NCBI RefSeq assembly: GCF_036002945.1
Contig: NZ_CP108529.1
Span: forward strand, 2,604,001 to 2,668,000
Length of the DNA stretch: 64,000 nucleotides
Reading direction: 5' to 3'
Origin: Streptomyces sp. NBC_01224
Lineage (GTDB): Bacteria; Actinomycetota; Actinomycetes; Streptomycetales; Streptomycetaceae
Position 1 is the first letter of the stretch. The number at the start of each line of letters is the position of its first letter. Shown here piece after piece: positions 17,145 to 26,843 of this stretch. A program made the translations under genes and the position numbers. The notes below the pieces were generated by a model, which worked only from the letters and a program-made list of their open reading frames with translations, searched no databases and was not told the DNA's origin.

Positions 17145-17597
17145 TCAGAGGGACGCGAGACGGGCCACGAGCGCGTCGAAGAAGGCCTCCCAGCCGTCCT
17201 CGGCGGCTGCGTACTGCTCTGCCGTGAGGTTGCCGCCGCGCTGCTTGAAGACCATTTCGGTGGTCTTGTCGCCGCGGTCGGTGAAGGTGACGGTGACGGT
17301 CTCGCCCTCGACGTCGGCGGGTGCGGTGGCGTCCTTCAGCGTGAACACCAGCCGCTCGGGGGCAAGGACCTCGCGGTAGACCCCGTGGAAGGGCATCTCG
17401 GTGCCCGGCACCACGATGACCAGGCTCCAGGCGCCGCCCGGCCTGACATCCATCGACACCCGCTCGAGCGGCACCTCGGCGTCCCCGCCGTACCAGGCGG
17501 CGAAGTGCTCGGGCGTCGTCCAGGCCTCGAAGACCAGTTCCCGCGGGGCGTCGAGGACGCGGGTGATGTCGATGCCCTCGCGTGCTGACTCAGTCAT
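17145..17597 (-). CDS. AHSA1/SRPBCC domain protein
   Basis: A 150-aa START-like (AHSA1, Aha1 C-terminal type) protein. It has ITRVLDAPRELVFEAWTTPEHFAAWYGG at the start, VRPGGAWSLVI and FTDRGDKTTEMVFKQRGG. It ends in a typical AEDGWEAFFDALVARL helix. The ATG at 17597 is used. An AGGAGG followed by an ATG at about 17637 opens a 15-codon frame that overlaps the start, which could be a coupling leader or a trace of the ArsR gene often found upstream of such proteins. The ligand is unknown. Confidence 0.82.
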   Translation of the reverse strand: MTESAREGIDITRVLDAPRELVFEAWTTPEHFAAWYGGDAEVPLERVSMDVRPGGAWSLVIVVPGTEMPFHGVYREVLAPERLVFTLKDATAPADVEGETVTVTFTDRGDKTTEMVFKQRGGNLTAEQYAAAEDGWEAFFDALVARLASL

Positions 17598-17805
17598 TGT
17601 TCCCGTCCTTCTCGGAGTCGTTCCGGATCTGCCGCATGTCCTCCTACAGCTTGCACGGACACCACTGCGCAGACCCGCCGCGTGTGATTCGGTCCGGGCC
17701 GCTCCAGCAGTTCCGGAGGCCGGGAGACGGCGGGCGGGATCGTCGGATACGGCTCGGCCGGTCAAGTGAACCTGGCCACGTCCTTTGCCGGAGGCGCGAG
17801 GCCGG

Positions 17806-18831
17806 TCAGAAGACGGCGGGCAGGACGACGGTCTCCGCCGCGTCGAAGCCGACCCCGACCGTCGCGCCCTCCTGCGGGGCCTCCCGCAGCGCACACTCCG
17901 CCTCCAGGACCGGACCGACCACCGGCGTCAGCTGTACGGCGACGTGGTTGCCCCGGAACGTTCGCGCCCCGACCGTGCAGCGCAGCCCCCCGTCCGGGGA
18001 ACCGATCCGGACCCCGGCCGGGCGCACCAGCAGATCGCACGCCCCCTGCGGCGAGCCCGTGGGCACCGGCACCTTGCCCCACACCGTGTCGGCGGCCGTG
18101 CCGGCCACCGTCGCCTCCACCACGTTGTCGAAGCCGAGGAACCGGGCGACGAAGGCGGAGGCGGGCTGCTGCCAGACCTCCATCGGCGTGCCCACCTGGG
18201 CGATCCGCCCGCCGCGCATCACCACCACCCGGTCGGCGAGGGCGAACGCCTCGCTCTGGTCATGGGTGACGGCGAGCACCGTCGTACCCAACTGCCCGAA
18301 GAGCGTGCGCAGTTCGACGACGAGCCGTTCACGCAGGCCGCGGTCGAGCTGGCCGAGCGGCTCGTCCAGCATCAGCAGCTTCGGGCTCGGCGCGAGCGCC
18401 CGCGCGAGGGCGACGCGCTGCTGCTCACCGCCGGACAGCGCGGCGACGGCCCGCCGTTCGGAGCCGGGCAGGCCCACCAGGTCGAGGAGTTCACCGACTT
18501 TGCGCTCCTGATCGCGCCGCGACACCCCGCGCATCCGCAGCCCGAAGGCGACATTGGCGCCGACATCCCGGTGCGGGAAGAGCTGGTGGTCCTGGAACAT
18601 CAGGCCGAGTCCGCGCCGGTGCACCGGCACCCCGGCCTGGTCCGCGCCGTCCAGCAGCACCCGGCCGCCGTCCGGCGGGTGCAGTCCGGCGACCACCCGC
18701 AGCAGGGTCGACTTGCCGCTGCCGCTCGGCCCCAGCACGCACACGATCTCGTGCTCGGCGACCTCCAGATCCACCCTGTCGAGTGCCGCCCGCTCACCGA
18801 AGCGGACCGTGGCCGATTCCAGTGTCAGCAT
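17806..18831 (-). CDS. thiQ: Thiamine ABC transporter ATP-binding protein
   Basis: A 341-aa ATPase with Walker A GPSGSGKST near residue 36, the Q-loop MFQDHQLFPH, signature LSGGEQQRVALARAL, Walker B LLMLDEPLGQLD and switch THDQSEA. A C-terminal TOBE-like region of about 100 residues follows. The ATG at 18831 is 2 bases from the stop of the permease gene. It is the third gene of a unit preceded by a TPP riboswitch, so thiamine or a precursor is the cargo. The gene is longer than the enterobacterial thiQ, which lacks the extra domain. Confidence 0.88.
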   Translation of the reverse strand: MLTLESATVRFGERAALDRVDLEVAEHEIVCVLGPSGSGKSTLLRVVAGLHPPDGGRVLLDGADQAGVPVHRRGLGLMFQDHQLFPHRDVGANVAFGLRMRGVSRRDQERKVGELLDLVGLPGSERRAVAALSGGEQQRVALARALAPSPKLLMLDEPLGQLDRGLRERLVVELRTLFGQLGTTVLAVTHDQSEAFALADRVVVMRGGRIAQVGTPMEVWQQPASAFVARFLGFDNVVEATVAGTAADTVWGKVPVPTGSPQGACDLLVRPAGVRIGSPDGGLRCTVGARTFRGNHVAVQLTPVVGPVLEAECALREAPQEGATVGVGFDAAETVVLPAVF

Positions 18832-18833
18832 TT

Positions 18834-20630
18834 CTAGAACTCCCCGGATCGGTCGGTGCGGATACGTTCGAGCAGCAGCAGCGAGAGGGCGCAGACCACC
18901 ATCAAAATGGTGCTGAGGGCCATTGCCTGGCCGTAGTTGAGCTCCCCGGCCCGTCCCAGCAGCCGGGCCACGGCCACCGGCAGCGTCGGGCGGTCGGGCC
19001 GTGCGATGAACACCGTCGCGCCGAACTCACCGAGCGACACGGCGAACGCGAAGCCGGCCGCGACCAGCAACGCCCGCCGCACCAGCGGCAGATCGACCTC
19101 CCGCCAGGCCCGCAGGGGTGACGCCCCGAGCACCGCGGCCGCCTCCCTCAGCCGTCCGTCCACCGCCCGCAGGACCGGCAGCATGGTCCGTACGACGAAG
19201 GGCACACCGACCAGCGCCTGGGCGAGCGGCACCAGAATCCATGACGTCCGCAGGTCCAGCGGTGGCTTGTCCAGGGTGATCAGAAAGCCGAACCCGACGG
19301 TGACCGCGGACACCCCGAGCGGCAGCATCAGCAAGGCGTCGAAGCCGCGAACGAGCCGCCCCGCGCGCCGGGTCAGCGCCGCGGCGGCGAGCCCGCCGAT
19401 GACCAGCGCGATGACGGTCGCGACCAGTGCGTACTGAGTTGAGTTCCAGATCGCTTCGAGCGGGGGGACCAGGAACGTACCGCCGCCGGCGTCGGCGGAC
19501 CGCAGGGCGCGGTAGAAGTCGAAGCCATGGCCGCCGGGTGTGTCCAGTGAGCGCTCGACCAGCACCCCGAGCGGCAGCAGTATCAGCACGAGCACGGTCA
19601 GCAGCACCCCGCAGAGCAGCGCCCACTGCCCGGCGCCGCGCGGCCTGCGGGCAGTCTGTGCCGGGTCGACCAGCTTCAACGCGGTCTCCCTGCGCCGTAC
19701 GGTCCACGCGTGGACGGCGAGGATCGCGCCGACCGCGGCGAACTGCACCAGCGTCAGCACGGCGGCTGTCGGCAGGGCGAGCAGTTGGGCGGTCTGCCGG
19801 TAGATCTCCACCTCCAGCGTGGAGTACCCCGGGCCGCCGAGGATCTGTACGACCCCGAAGGAGGTGAAGGTGAAGAGGAAGACCATCAGCGCGGCGGCGG
19901 CCACGGCGGGCGCGAGGGCCGGCAGGGTGACCCGCCGCCAGGCGGCGAACCGCCCGGCGCCCAGCACCCGGGCGGCCTCCTCCTGCCGTGGGTCGAGTTG
20001 TGACCACAGCCCGCCCACGGTCCGTACGACCACCGCGTAGTTGAAGAACACATGGGCGAGCAGAATTGCCCAGACGGTGGTGTCGAGCCGTACGCCCCAG
20101 AGTTCGTCGAGGAAGCCGCCGCGTCCCAGCAGCGCCAGGAAGGCGGTCCCGACGACAACGGTCGGCAGGACGAACGGCACGGTGACGACCGCCCGCAGCA
20201 GTTGTTTGCCGGGGAAGTCGAAGCGGGCGAAGACATAGGCGCCGGGCAGCGCGATCAGCATGGTCAGCGCGGTCGAGGCGAGCGCCTGCCAGGTGGTGAA
20301 CCAGAGGACGTCGCGAATGTCCGGCCGGGTCAGCACCTCGCCGATCCGGCCGAACTGCCAGACACCGTCCACCTTCAGCCCGCGGCCGACGATCGCGGCG
20401 ACGGGGTAGGCGAAGAACAACGCGAAGAACGCGACAGGCACGGCCATCAGGCCGAGCCGCACCGCGCTCGCACGCCAGGCCTTTGCGCGCGCCGAGTTCG
20501 CGTGCCCGGAGCGGGCGCGCGGCCTCTTCCCGCGCGCCCCCTCCCCGTGCTCGCTCTTCCCGCCCGCGTCCGTTCCGCGTACGGGAGTCTTCGCTACTTC
20601 ACTACGAGCGAGGACCACGACTGGACCCAC
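18834..20630 (-). CDS. thiP: Thiamine ABC transporter permease
   Basis: A 598-aa permease made of two fused transmembrane domains of about six helices each. The EAA-type cytoplasmic loops are EEAARVLGAGRFAAWRRVTLP in the first half and REAAAVLGASPLRAWREVDLP in the second, the arrangement typical of ThiP and iron permeases. The first about 55 residues are polar. GTG 20630 and GTG 20618 are both in frame and overlap the end of the binding-protein gene by 37 or 25 bases. An internal start near the first membrane segment is also possible. It is coupled to the ATPase gene downstream. Confidence 0.85.
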   Translation of the reverse strand: MGPVVVLARSEVAKTPVRGTDAGGKSEHGEGARGKRPRARSGHANSARAKAWRASAVRLGLMAVPVAFFALFFAYPVAAIVGRGLKVDGVWQFGRIGEVLTRPDIRDVLWFTTWQALASTALTMLIALPGAYVFARFDFPGKQLLRAVVTVPFVLPTVVVGTAFLALLGRGGFLDELWGVRLDTTVWAILLAHVFFNYAVVVRTVGGLWSQLDPRQEEAARVLGAGRFAAWRRVTLPALAPAVAAAALMVFLFTFTSFGVVQILGGPGYSTLEVEIYRQTAQLLALPTAAVLTLVQFAAVGAILAVHAWTVRRRETALKLVDPAQTARRPRGAGQWALLCGVLLTVLVLILLPLGVLVERSLDTPGGHGFDFYRALRSADAGGGTFLVPPLEAIWNSTQYALVATVIALVIGGLAAAALTRRAGRLVRGFDALLMLPLGVSAVTVGFGFLITLDKPPLDLRTSWILVPLAQALVGVPFVVRTMLPVLRAVDGRLREAAAVLGASPLRAWREVDLPLVRRALLVAAGFAFAVSLGEFGATVFIARPDRPTLPVAVARLLGRAGELNYGQAMALSTILMVVCALSLLLLERIRTDRSGEF

Positions 20631-21703
20631 TGCTCACGGTTCTTGGAGATCTTGTCGGGGGCGACGGTCGTCGGCTTGTCCACCGTCACGCCGAACTTCG
20701 TGAAGAGTTCCGGCAGTTCCGCGCTCTTGGTGACCGGGTTCACGAACATGTTGAGTGGCATGTCCTCCTGGAACTTCTTGCTGATCAGGAAGTCCAGCAG
20801 GGCCTTGCCGCCCGCCTCGTTCTTCGCGCCGTTCAGCAGACCCGCGAACTCGATCTGGCGGAAGCAGGTCCCGGTGGCGACCCCGGTCGGGGCCTCGGCC
20901 GGCTGCGGCTTCGCGTACAGCACCTCGACGGGCGGGCTGGAGGCGTACGAGACGACGAGCGGCCGGTCGGCCTTGGCCTTCTTGCCGCCCGCGGAGCCGG
21001 AGAACTCCTCGTTGTACGCCTGCTCCCAGCCGTCGACGACCTTGACGCCGTTGCTCTTCAGCTTCTTCCAGTAGTCCTGGTAGCCCTTCTCGCCGTAGCT
21101 GGCGACGGTACCGAGGAGGAAGCCGAGGCCGGGCGAGGAGGTCCCGGCATTCTCCGTGACGAGGAGGTTCTTGTACTCGGGCTTCGCCAGGTCGTCGAAG
21201 GACTGAGGCGGCGCGAGCTTCTTGTCGGCGAAGTACTTCTTGTCGTAGTTGACGCAGATATCGCCGGTGTCGACCGGGGTGACCCGGTGCTCGGCGTCCA
21301 ATTGGGTGCCGGCCGCCACCTGGTCGAGGCCCTTCGCCTCGTACGGCGTGAAGAGACCGCTGTCGAGAGCGCGGGAGAGCAGGGTGTTGTCGACGCCGAA
21401 GAACACATCGCCGCGCGGGGAGCCCTTGGTCAGGATCTCCTGGTTGAGCGCAACACCCGCGTCACCGCTCTTCAGCACCTTGACGGTGTAACCGGTCTCT
21501 TCGGTGAACTCCTTGAGCACATCCTTGGAGGCGTTGAAGGAGTCATGGCTGACGAGAGTCACGGTCTTCGAACCGGAGCTCTTCGTGGAGCCGGAACCGG
21601 AGTCCGACTTGTCGGAACTCCCGCATCCGGCAAGTGCCGTGACACCGAGCGCGGCGGCGACAGCCGTCGCCGCAAGCTGCTTGGTTCTGCGTGTGGTGCT
21701 CAT
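20594..21703 (-). CDS. thiB: Thiamine-binding lipoprotein of the ABC transporter
   Basis: A 369-aa extracellular binding protein of the ThiB/iron-binding family. The N-terminus is MSTTRRTKQLAATAVAAALG, followed by the lipobox LAGC and a Ser/Gly-rich linker. The body has TLVSHDSFNASKDVLKEF, GDVFFGVDNTLLSRALDSGLF and SYASSPPVEVLY, as in thiamine-binding ThiB. ATG 21703 has an ideal AGGAGG. The TPP riboswitch lies 88-187 bases upstream, so expression should fall when thiamine diphosphate is plentiful. Confidence 0.92.
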   Translation of the reverse strand: MSTTRRTKQLAATAVAAALGVTALAGCGSSDKSDSGSGSTKSSGSKTVTLVSHDSFNASKDVLKEFTEETGYTVKVLKSGDAGVALNQEILTKGSPRGDVFFGVDNTLLSRALDSGLFTPYEAKGLDQVAAGTQLDAEHRVTPVDTGDICVNYDKKYFADKKLAPPQSFDDLAKPEYKNLLVTENAGTSSPGLGFLLGTVASYGEKGYQDYWKKLKSNGVKVVDGWEQAYNEEFSGSAGGKKAKADRPLVVSYASSPPVEVLYAKPQPAEAPTGVATGTCFRQIEFAGLLNGAKNEAGGKALLDFLISKKFQEDMPLNMFVNPVTKSAELPELFTKFGVTVDKPTTVAPDKISKNREQWVQSWSSLVVK

Positions 21704-21790
21704 TGTGGATTCCTCCTGGGTTTTGGCCAGGAAGAGACGCGGCCCCACCCCTGGAGAAGCGGGCAGGGCGCAACAGCATGAGTTGATGAC

Positions 21791-21890
21791 CGAACTTCCT
21801 ACCCGGAATGACCCGGGCGAGGTTCAGAGGGTCTGCGGCCGACCTGTTCTCGGTGCCGCACTCTCAGCGCTGTGGCGCTCCCCTGTCGGA
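21791..21890 (-). promoter_or_regulatory. TPP riboswitch (THI element) controlling the thiBPQ operon
   Basis: Read on the reverse strand, the sequence contains the conserved TPP-aptamer blocks in order. They are GGGGAGCGCC, then GCTGAGAGTGCGGC, then ACCCTCTGAACCTCG, then CCGGGTCATTCCGGGTAGGAAG. The CTGAGA and TGAACCT motifs hold the pyrimidine and the CGGGTAGGAAG arm closes the pyrophosphate side. It precedes thiB, so ligand binding should repress the transporter. The expression platform is probably in the 87 bases before the thiB start codon. Confidence 0.95.
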
Positions 21891-21935
21891 ATATGAAGTT
21901 GATTTCAGGCCCAGGCTACACGGGCCGTTCCGGCC

Positions 21936-23042
21936 TCAGCGCTCGGCTGCCGCCAACTGCCCGCAGGCCCCGTCGATCTCCTGACCGCGGGTGTCCCGCA
22001 CGGTCACCGGCACTCCGTGTGCCGCGATCGCTTCGACGAACGCCTTCTCGTCCTCGGGCCGCGAGGCGGTCCACTTGGAGCCGGGCGTCGGGTTCAGCGG
22101 GATCAGGTTGACGTGCACCCGCTTGCCCTTGAGGAGCCGGCCGAGCCGGTCACCGCGCCACGCCTGGTCGTTGATGTCCCGGATCAGCGCGTACTCGATG
22201 GAGATGCGGCGGCCGGACTTCTCTGCGTACTCCCACGCGGCGTCCAGCACCTCGCCCACCTTCCAGCGCGTGTTCACGGGGACGAGCGTGTCGCGCAGCT
22301 CGTCGTCCGGTGCATGCAGGGAGACGGCGAGGCGGCACTTGAAGCCCTCGTCGGCGAAGCGGAGCATCGCGGGCACCAGGCCCACAGTGGAGACGGTGAT
22401 CCCGCGCTGCGAGAGCCCCAGCCCGTCCGGTTCCGGGTCGGTCAGCCGGCGGATCGCGCCGACCACTCGGTTGTAGTTGGCGAGCGGCTCGCCCATGCCC
22501 ATGAAGACGATGTTGGAGAGCCGCGCCGGACCACCGGGGACCTCCCCGTCGCGCAGCGCGCGCATGCCGTCCACGATCTGGTGGACGATCTCCGCGGTCG
22601 ACAGATTGCGGTCGAGACCGGCCTGGCCCGTGGCGCAGAACGGGCAGTTCATCCCGCATCCCGCCTGCGACGAGATGCACATCGTCACCCGCTCCGGGTA
22701 ACGCATCAGGACGGACTCGACGAGTGTCCCGTCGTGCAGCTTCCACAGCGTCTTACGGGTGGTGTCGTCATCACAGCTGATGTGGCGGACCACCGACATC
22801 AGGTCGGGGAACATCGCCTCGGCGAGCTTGTCCCGCGAACCGGCCGGGATGTTGGTCCACTCGGCCGGGTCGTGCGCGTACCGCGCGAAGTAGTGCTGTG
22901 AGAGCTGCTGGGCGCGGAACGGCTTCTCGCCGATCGCGGCGACGGCTTCCTTGCGCTCGGCGGGCGTGAGGTCGGCGAGGTGCCGCGGTGGCTTCTTGGC
23001 TCCGCGGGGCGCGACGAAAGTGAGTTCTCCGGGCTTAGGCAT
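21936..23042 (-). CDS. rlmN: 23S rRNA (adenine(2503)-C(2))-methyltransferase
   Basis: Radical SAM methyltransferase of 368 aa that methylates A2503 of 23S rRNA and A37 of some tRNAs. The iron-sulfur ligands are C129, C133 and C136 (CGMNCPFC). The [10 protein letters not shown] segment binds SAM. Near the C-terminus C360 in IDGACGQL is the second methyl-transfer cysteine. Length and motifs match the family. The neighbouring cdsA gene ends 102 bases upstream. Confidence 0.96.
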   Translation of the reverse strand: MPKPGELTFVAPRGAKKPPRHLADLTPAERKEAVAAIGEKPFRAQQLSQHYFARYAHDPAEWTNIPAGSRDKLAEAMFPDLMSVVRHISCDDDTTRKTLWKLHDGTLVESVLMRYPERVTMCISSQAGCGMNCPFCATGQAGLDRNLSTAEIVHQIVDGMRALRDGEVPGGPARLSNIVFMGMGEPLANYNRVVGAIRRLTDPEPDGLGLSQRGITVSTVGLVPAMLRFADEGFKCRLAVSLHAPDDELRDTLVPVNTRWKVGEVLDAAWEYAEKSGRRISIEYALIRDINDQAWRGDRLGRLLKGKRVHVNLIPLNPTPGSKWTASRPEDEKAFVEAIAAHGVPVTVRDTRGQEIDGACGQLAAAER

Positions 23043-23144
23043 GGTTCATCCAGTGTCGCAGACAGAACAGTGAGGGCCCGCCGCCCTGTGGACAACGGAC
23101 CCTCACCGGCAAAAGCCCAGGTCAGGGACGGTAGAGCTCGGGGA

Positions 23145-24230
23145 TCAGCCGGAACCCACGAACAGCACCAGCAGCAGCCAGACCACCGGGGCGGTCGGCA
23201 GCAGCGAGTCCAGCCGGTCCATGATGCCGCCGTGGCCCGGCAGCAGCGTGCCCATGTCCTTGATCCCGAGGTCCCGCTTGATCATCGACTCGCCCAGGTC
23301 ACCGAGAGTGGCACTGACCGCGACCGCGAGCCCCAGCAGCAGTCCCTGCCACCAGGAACCGCCGTCGATCAGGAACTGCATGCACAGCGCACCGGCGACC
23401 ATCGCGAAGGCGACGGCCCCGAACAGGCCCTCGCGGGTCTTTCCGGGGCTGATGCGCGGCGCGAGCTTGTGCTTGCCGAAGCGCCAGCCGACGGCGTACG
23501 CACCCGTGTCGCTGACCACGGTCAGCAGGAGGAAGGTGAGCACCCGCTGAGGGCCGTCGTCCGCGGTCAGGAGCATGGCGACGAAGGTGGCCAGGAACGG
23601 TACGTAGAACGCGGCGAAGACGCCGGCCGTAACGTCCTTGAGGTAGCCCTCGGGAGGCTCGGTCATCCGCCAGACGAGCACCGCGAGTGCGGTCAGCGCC
23701 ATCGCCACCCAGGCGCCCTCGGCACCCCGTGCGTATCCGGCCACCACCATCGCCGCGCCACCGACCGCCAGCGGGATGAGCGGCGCCTTGATGCCCTTGC
23801 GCTCCTCCAGCCGGGAGGTGAGCTCCCACAGCCCCACGACGACGGCGACGGCGATCACACCGACGAAGACGGCCTTCACGATGAACAGCGAGGCGACGAT
23901 GACGGCGCCGAGCCCCACACCGACCCCTATTGCGGATCGCAGATCACGGCCCGCACGTTTCTTCTGCGGGGGCGGTGGCGCGGTGGACATGGGCTCCTGC
24001 GGCTTCTCGTCACGGAACAGGGGGCCGCCGCTCAGGCGTGCGGCCCCCTGGTCCCGGTCATCACGGTCGTCAGCGTCTCTACCTGCGTCGGGACCGTCCG
24101 GCACTATGGGCATGGGCCGAGTCTGCTGGGCGTCATGCACATCGTATGCAGGACCCGCCGGGGCGGCCTGCATCTCGGGCGCACCCCAGCGGCCGGCTCC
24201 CTGCGGGGCGCCCCAGGAAGAGTCGTTCAT
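23145..24230 (-). CDS. cdsA: Phosphatidate cytidylyltransferase
   Basis: Integral membrane enzyme of 361 aa that makes CDP-diacylglycerol from CTP and phosphatidic acid. Residues 1-100 are a polar Pro/Ala/Asp-rich extension. Then come about eight membrane segments, and the CDP-alcohol signature SATLGDLGESMIKRDLGIKDMG, then LPGHGGIMDRLDSLL at the end. Its ATG overlaps the frr stop codon as ATGA, so translation is coupled. The long hydrophilic N-terminus is typical of actinobacterial forms. Confidence 0.95.
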   Translation of the reverse strand: MNDSSWGAPQGAGRWGAPEMQAAPAGPAYDVHDAQQTRPMPIVPDGPDAGRDADDRDDRDQGAARLSGGPLFRDEKPQEPMSTAPPPPQKKRAGRDLRSAIGVGVGLGAVIVASLFIVKAVFVGVIAVAVVVGLWELTSRLEERKGIKAPLIPLAVGGAAMVVAGYARGAEGAWVAMALTALAVLVWRMTEPPEGYLKDVTAGVFAAFYVPFLATFVAMLLTADDGPQRVLTFLLLTVVSDTGAYAVGWRFGKHKLAPRISPGKTREGLFGAVAFAMVAGALCMQFLIDGGSWWQGLLLGLAVAVSATLGDLGESMIKRDLGIKDMGTLLPGHGGIMDRLDSLLPTAPVVWLLLVLFVGSG

Positions 24231-24787
24231 CAGACTTCGAGCAGCTCGGCTTCCTTGTGCTTGAGCAGCTCGTCAACCTGTGCGACGTACTTCGCGGTGG
24301 TGTCGTCGAGCTCCTTCTCAGCGCGACGCACCTCGTCCTCGCCGGACTCCTTGTCCTTGACCAGCTTGTCGAGCGTCTCCTTGGCCTTGCGGCGCACGGC
24401 CCGGATGGAGATCTTGGAGTCCTCGGCCTTCGTCTTCGCGACCTTGATGTAGTCGCGGCGACGCTCCTCGGTGAGGTCCGGGAAGGTCACCCGGATGATA
24501 TTTCCGTCGTTGCTCGGGTTGACGCCGAGGTCCGAGTCGCGGATGGCCTGCTCGATGTTGCGCAGCGCGGTCTTGTCGAACGGCGTCACGACGGCCATGC
24601 GCGGCTCGGGCACCGAGAACGAGGCGAGCTGGTTGATCGGGGTCAGCGCGCCGTAGTAGTCGGCGACGATCTTGTTGAACATCGCCGGGTGCGCACGGCC
24701 GGTACGGATCGCGGCGAAGTCCTCTTTCGCGACGACGACGGCCTTCTCCATCTTCTCCTCGGCCTCAAGGAGGGTTTCTTCGATCAC
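24230..24787 (-). CDS. frr: Ribosome recycling factor
   Basis: A 185-aa protein that splits post-termination ribosomes together with EF-G. Family features are [46 protein letters not shown] and [15 protein letters not shown]. The GTG at 24787 gives the standard 185 residues starting [13 protein letters not shown]; a second GTG one codon earlier is in frame. It overlaps cdsA by 1 base and follows pyrH by 180 bases, which include a hairpin. Confidence 0.97.
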   Translation of the reverse strand: MIEETLLEAEEKMEKAVVVAKEDFAAIRTGRAHPAMFNKIVADYYGALTPINQLASFSVPEPRMAVVTPFDKTALRNIEQAIRDSDLGVNPSNDGNIIRVTFPDLTEERRRDYIKVAKTKAEDSKISIRAVRRKAKETLDKLVKDKESGEDEVRRAEKELDDTTAKYVAQVDELLKHKEAELLEV

Positions 24788-24930
24788 CACGTGCTCCTGC
24801 GTGTCTTGAGTGGGCCCGGCGTGCTCGGGCCCGGCGGGTCCTGCGTCGCGTCCTCACCTGCACGGTGTCCGACCGGCAGGCCGTTGTCCATCCTTCGGGA
24901 CCTGTCCCGGGGTGTTCCCCGCAGGCCCCG

Positions 24931-24958
24931 GACCTTCCCTCGACTTCCCGGGAAGGTC
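24931..24958 (-). terminator. Hairpin between pyrH and frr
   Basis: GACCTTCCC (24931-24939) pairs with GGGAAGGTC (24950-24958), and flanking GGGG/CCCC bases extend the stem. It lies just after the pyrH stop codon on the transcribed strand. Confidence 0.55.
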
Positions 24959-24967
24959 CCCCGGTTC

Positions 24968-25744
24968 TCAGGCCCGGGTGCCCTGGTCACTCACGAGCGT
25001 GCCGATCTTCTCACCCTTGACCGCGCGGGCGATATTGCCCGTGGCGGTCAGCTCGAAGACGAGGATCGGCAGCTGGTTGTCACGGCAGAGCGTGATGGCG
25101 GTGGCGTCGGCGATCTTGAGATCGCGGGCGAGCACCTCGCTGTACTCAAGGGCGTCGAACTTCACCGCGTCGGGGTTGGTCTTCGGGTCGGAGTCGTAGA
25201 CCCCGTCCACCCCGTTCTTGCCCATCAGCAGACCCTGGGCGTCGATCTCCAGGGCGCGCTGGGCGGCAGTGGTGTCGGTGGAGAAGTACGGCATCCCCAT
25301 GCCGGCGCCGAAGATGACGACACGGCCCTTCTCCAGATGGCGCACGGCGCGCAGCGGGATGTACGGCTCCGCGACCTGTCCCATGGTGATGGCGGTCTGG
25401 ACGCGGGAGTCGATGCCCTCCTTCTCCAGGAAGTCCTGGAGTGCCAGGCAGTTCATGACCGTGCCGAGCATGCCCATGTAGTCGGAGCGGGCCCGGTCCA
25501 TGCCGCGCTGCTGGAGCTCGGCACCGCGGAAGAAGTTGCCGCCGCCGATGACGACCGCGATTTGCGCGCCGTCGCGGACGACTGCCGCGATTTCCCGGGC
25601 GATGGCGTGTACGACGTCGGGGTCGACACCGAGACCCCCGCCGCCGGCGAACGCCTCTCCGGACAGCTTCAGCATGAAGCGCCCGGGTACCTTGCCGTCG
25701 TCGCGCTTGTGGTCACCTGTTGCGGCGTCCGCGCCCTTGTTCAT
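24968..25744 (-). CDS. pyrH: UMP kinase
   Basis: Amino-acid-kinase-fold enzyme of 258 aa that phosphorylates UMP to UDP. Motifs are [55 protein letters not shown] and the C-terminal [10 protein letters not shown]. The ATG at 25744 follows GAGGAGAATCTCC. An in-frame extension to 25825 crosses the terminator hairpin and is rejected. Confidence 0.96.
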   Translation of the reverse strand: MNKGADAATGDHKRDDGKVPGRFMLKLSGEAFAGGGGLGVDPDVVHAIAREIAAVVRDGAQIAVVIGGGNFFRGAELQQRGMDRARSDYMGMLGTVMNCLALQDFLEKEGIDSRVQTAITMGQVAEPYIPLRAVRHLEKGRVVIFGAGMGMPYFSTDTTAAQRALEIDAQGLLMGKNGVDGVYDSDPKTNPDAVKFDALEYSEVLARDLKIADATAITLCRDNQLPILVFELTATGNIARAVKGEKIGTLVSDQGTRA

Positions 25745-25772
25745 GGAGATTCTCCTCGTGCACATACGAAGA

Positions 25773-25816
25773 AGGCCATTGCCGGTGGGTCTGGTGTCCC
25801 TCAGCGGCAATGGCCT
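25773..25816 (-). terminator. Hairpin between tsf and pyrH
   Basis: AGGCCATTGCCG (25773-25784) and CGGCAATGGCCT (25805-25816) form a perfect 12-bp stem. It lies after the tsf stop codon and probably terminates the rpsB-tsf transcript before pyrH. Confidence 0.75.
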
Positions 25817-25904
25817 CCTCGTCAAGATCTGCGGTCGTACGGCATGTGTGCGGCCGACGACTGCACCAGACCCTATCGGGGTCCACCGTTGTTCGCGGAC
25901 GGAC

Positions 25905-26741
25905 TCAGATGCCGACCTTGATGCGCGAGAAGCGCTTCAGGGTGACACCGGCCTCGTCCAGAACCTTCTGGACGGACTTCTTGTTGTCCTTGGCGAACGC
26001 CTGCTCCAGGACGACGACGTCCTTGAAGAAACCGTTGACGCGGCCCTCGACGATCTTCGGAAGGGCGGCCTCGGGCTTGCCCTCCTCGCGAGAGGTGGCC
26101 TCGGCGACACGACGCTCGTTCTCGACCGTCTCGGCCGGGACCTCGTCGCGGTTGAGGTACTTCGGGGCGAAGGCGGCGATGTGCTGCGCGACGTCCTTGG
26201 CGACCTCGGCGTTCTCCTTGTCGAGCTCGACCAGGACGCCGACCTGCGGCGGGAGGTCGGGCATCGTGCGGTGCATGTACGCAGCCACGTAACCGCCGGT
26301 GAACTGCGCGAAGCGGTCCAGGACGATCTTCTCGCCGAGGTTGGCGTTGGCCTCGTCGACGTATGCCTGAACGGTCTTGCCGGCCTCGATCTCGGAGGCG
26401 AGCAGCGCGGCCAGGTCGGCAGGGGAGGTCGCGGCGACGTGGGCGGCGAGCGTGTTGGCCACGGTCTGGAACTTCTCGCCCTTGGCGACGAAGTCCGTCT
26501 CGCACTTCAGCTCGAGCAGAACGCCGGAGGTCTTGTCCTCGGAGATGAGGGAGACGACGGCGCCGTTCTCGGCAGAACGGCCCTCGCGCTTGGCGACGCC
26601 CTTCTGACCCTTGATACGGAGCGCCTCGACGGCCTTGTCGACGTTGCCCTCGGCCTCGTCGAGCGCCTTCTTGCAGTCCATCATGCCGGCGCCGGTCAGC
26701 TCGCGGAGCTTCTTGACGTCAGCGGCGGTGTAGTTCGCCAT
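25905..26741 (-). CDS. tsf: Translation elongation factor Ts
   Basis: A 278-aa nucleotide-exchange factor for EF-Tu. The N-terminal UBA-like domain reads [36 protein letters not shown]. The core contains [19 protein letters not shown], the motif that contacts EF-Tu. The end is [22 protein letters not shown]. It lies 102 bases downstream of rpsB, the usual arrangement. Confidence 0.97.
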   Translation of the reverse strand: MANYTAADVKKLRELTGAGMMDCKKALDEAEGNVDKAVEALRIKGQKGVAKREGRSAENGAVVSLISEDKTSGVLLELKCETDFVAKGEKFQTVANTLAAHVAATSPADLAALLASEIEAGKTVQAYVDEANANLGEKIVLDRFAQFTGGYVAAYMHRTMPDLPPQVGVLVELDKENAEVAKDVAQHIAAFAPKYLNRDEVPAETVENERRVAEATSREEGKPEAALPKIVEGRVNGFFKDVVVLEQAFAKDNKKSVQKVLDEAGVTLKRFSRIKVGI

Positions 26742-26783
26742 GAGTCTGTGTTTCTCTCTCGAAGTCTGAAAGATCTACGGGTG

Positions 26784-26821
26784 GACGGCGGGGGCAGTGC
26801 TCGTGGCACCGGCCCCCGCCG
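26784..26821 (-). terminator. Hairpin between rpsB and tsf
   Basis: ACGGCGGGGGC (26784-26794) pairs with GCCCCCGCCGT (26811-26821), an 11-bp perfect stem with a 16-base loop. It may act as an attenuator that lowers tsf relative to rpsB. Confidence 0.6.
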
Positions 26822-26843
26822 TCATTCAGCCGTGACGGAGGTG

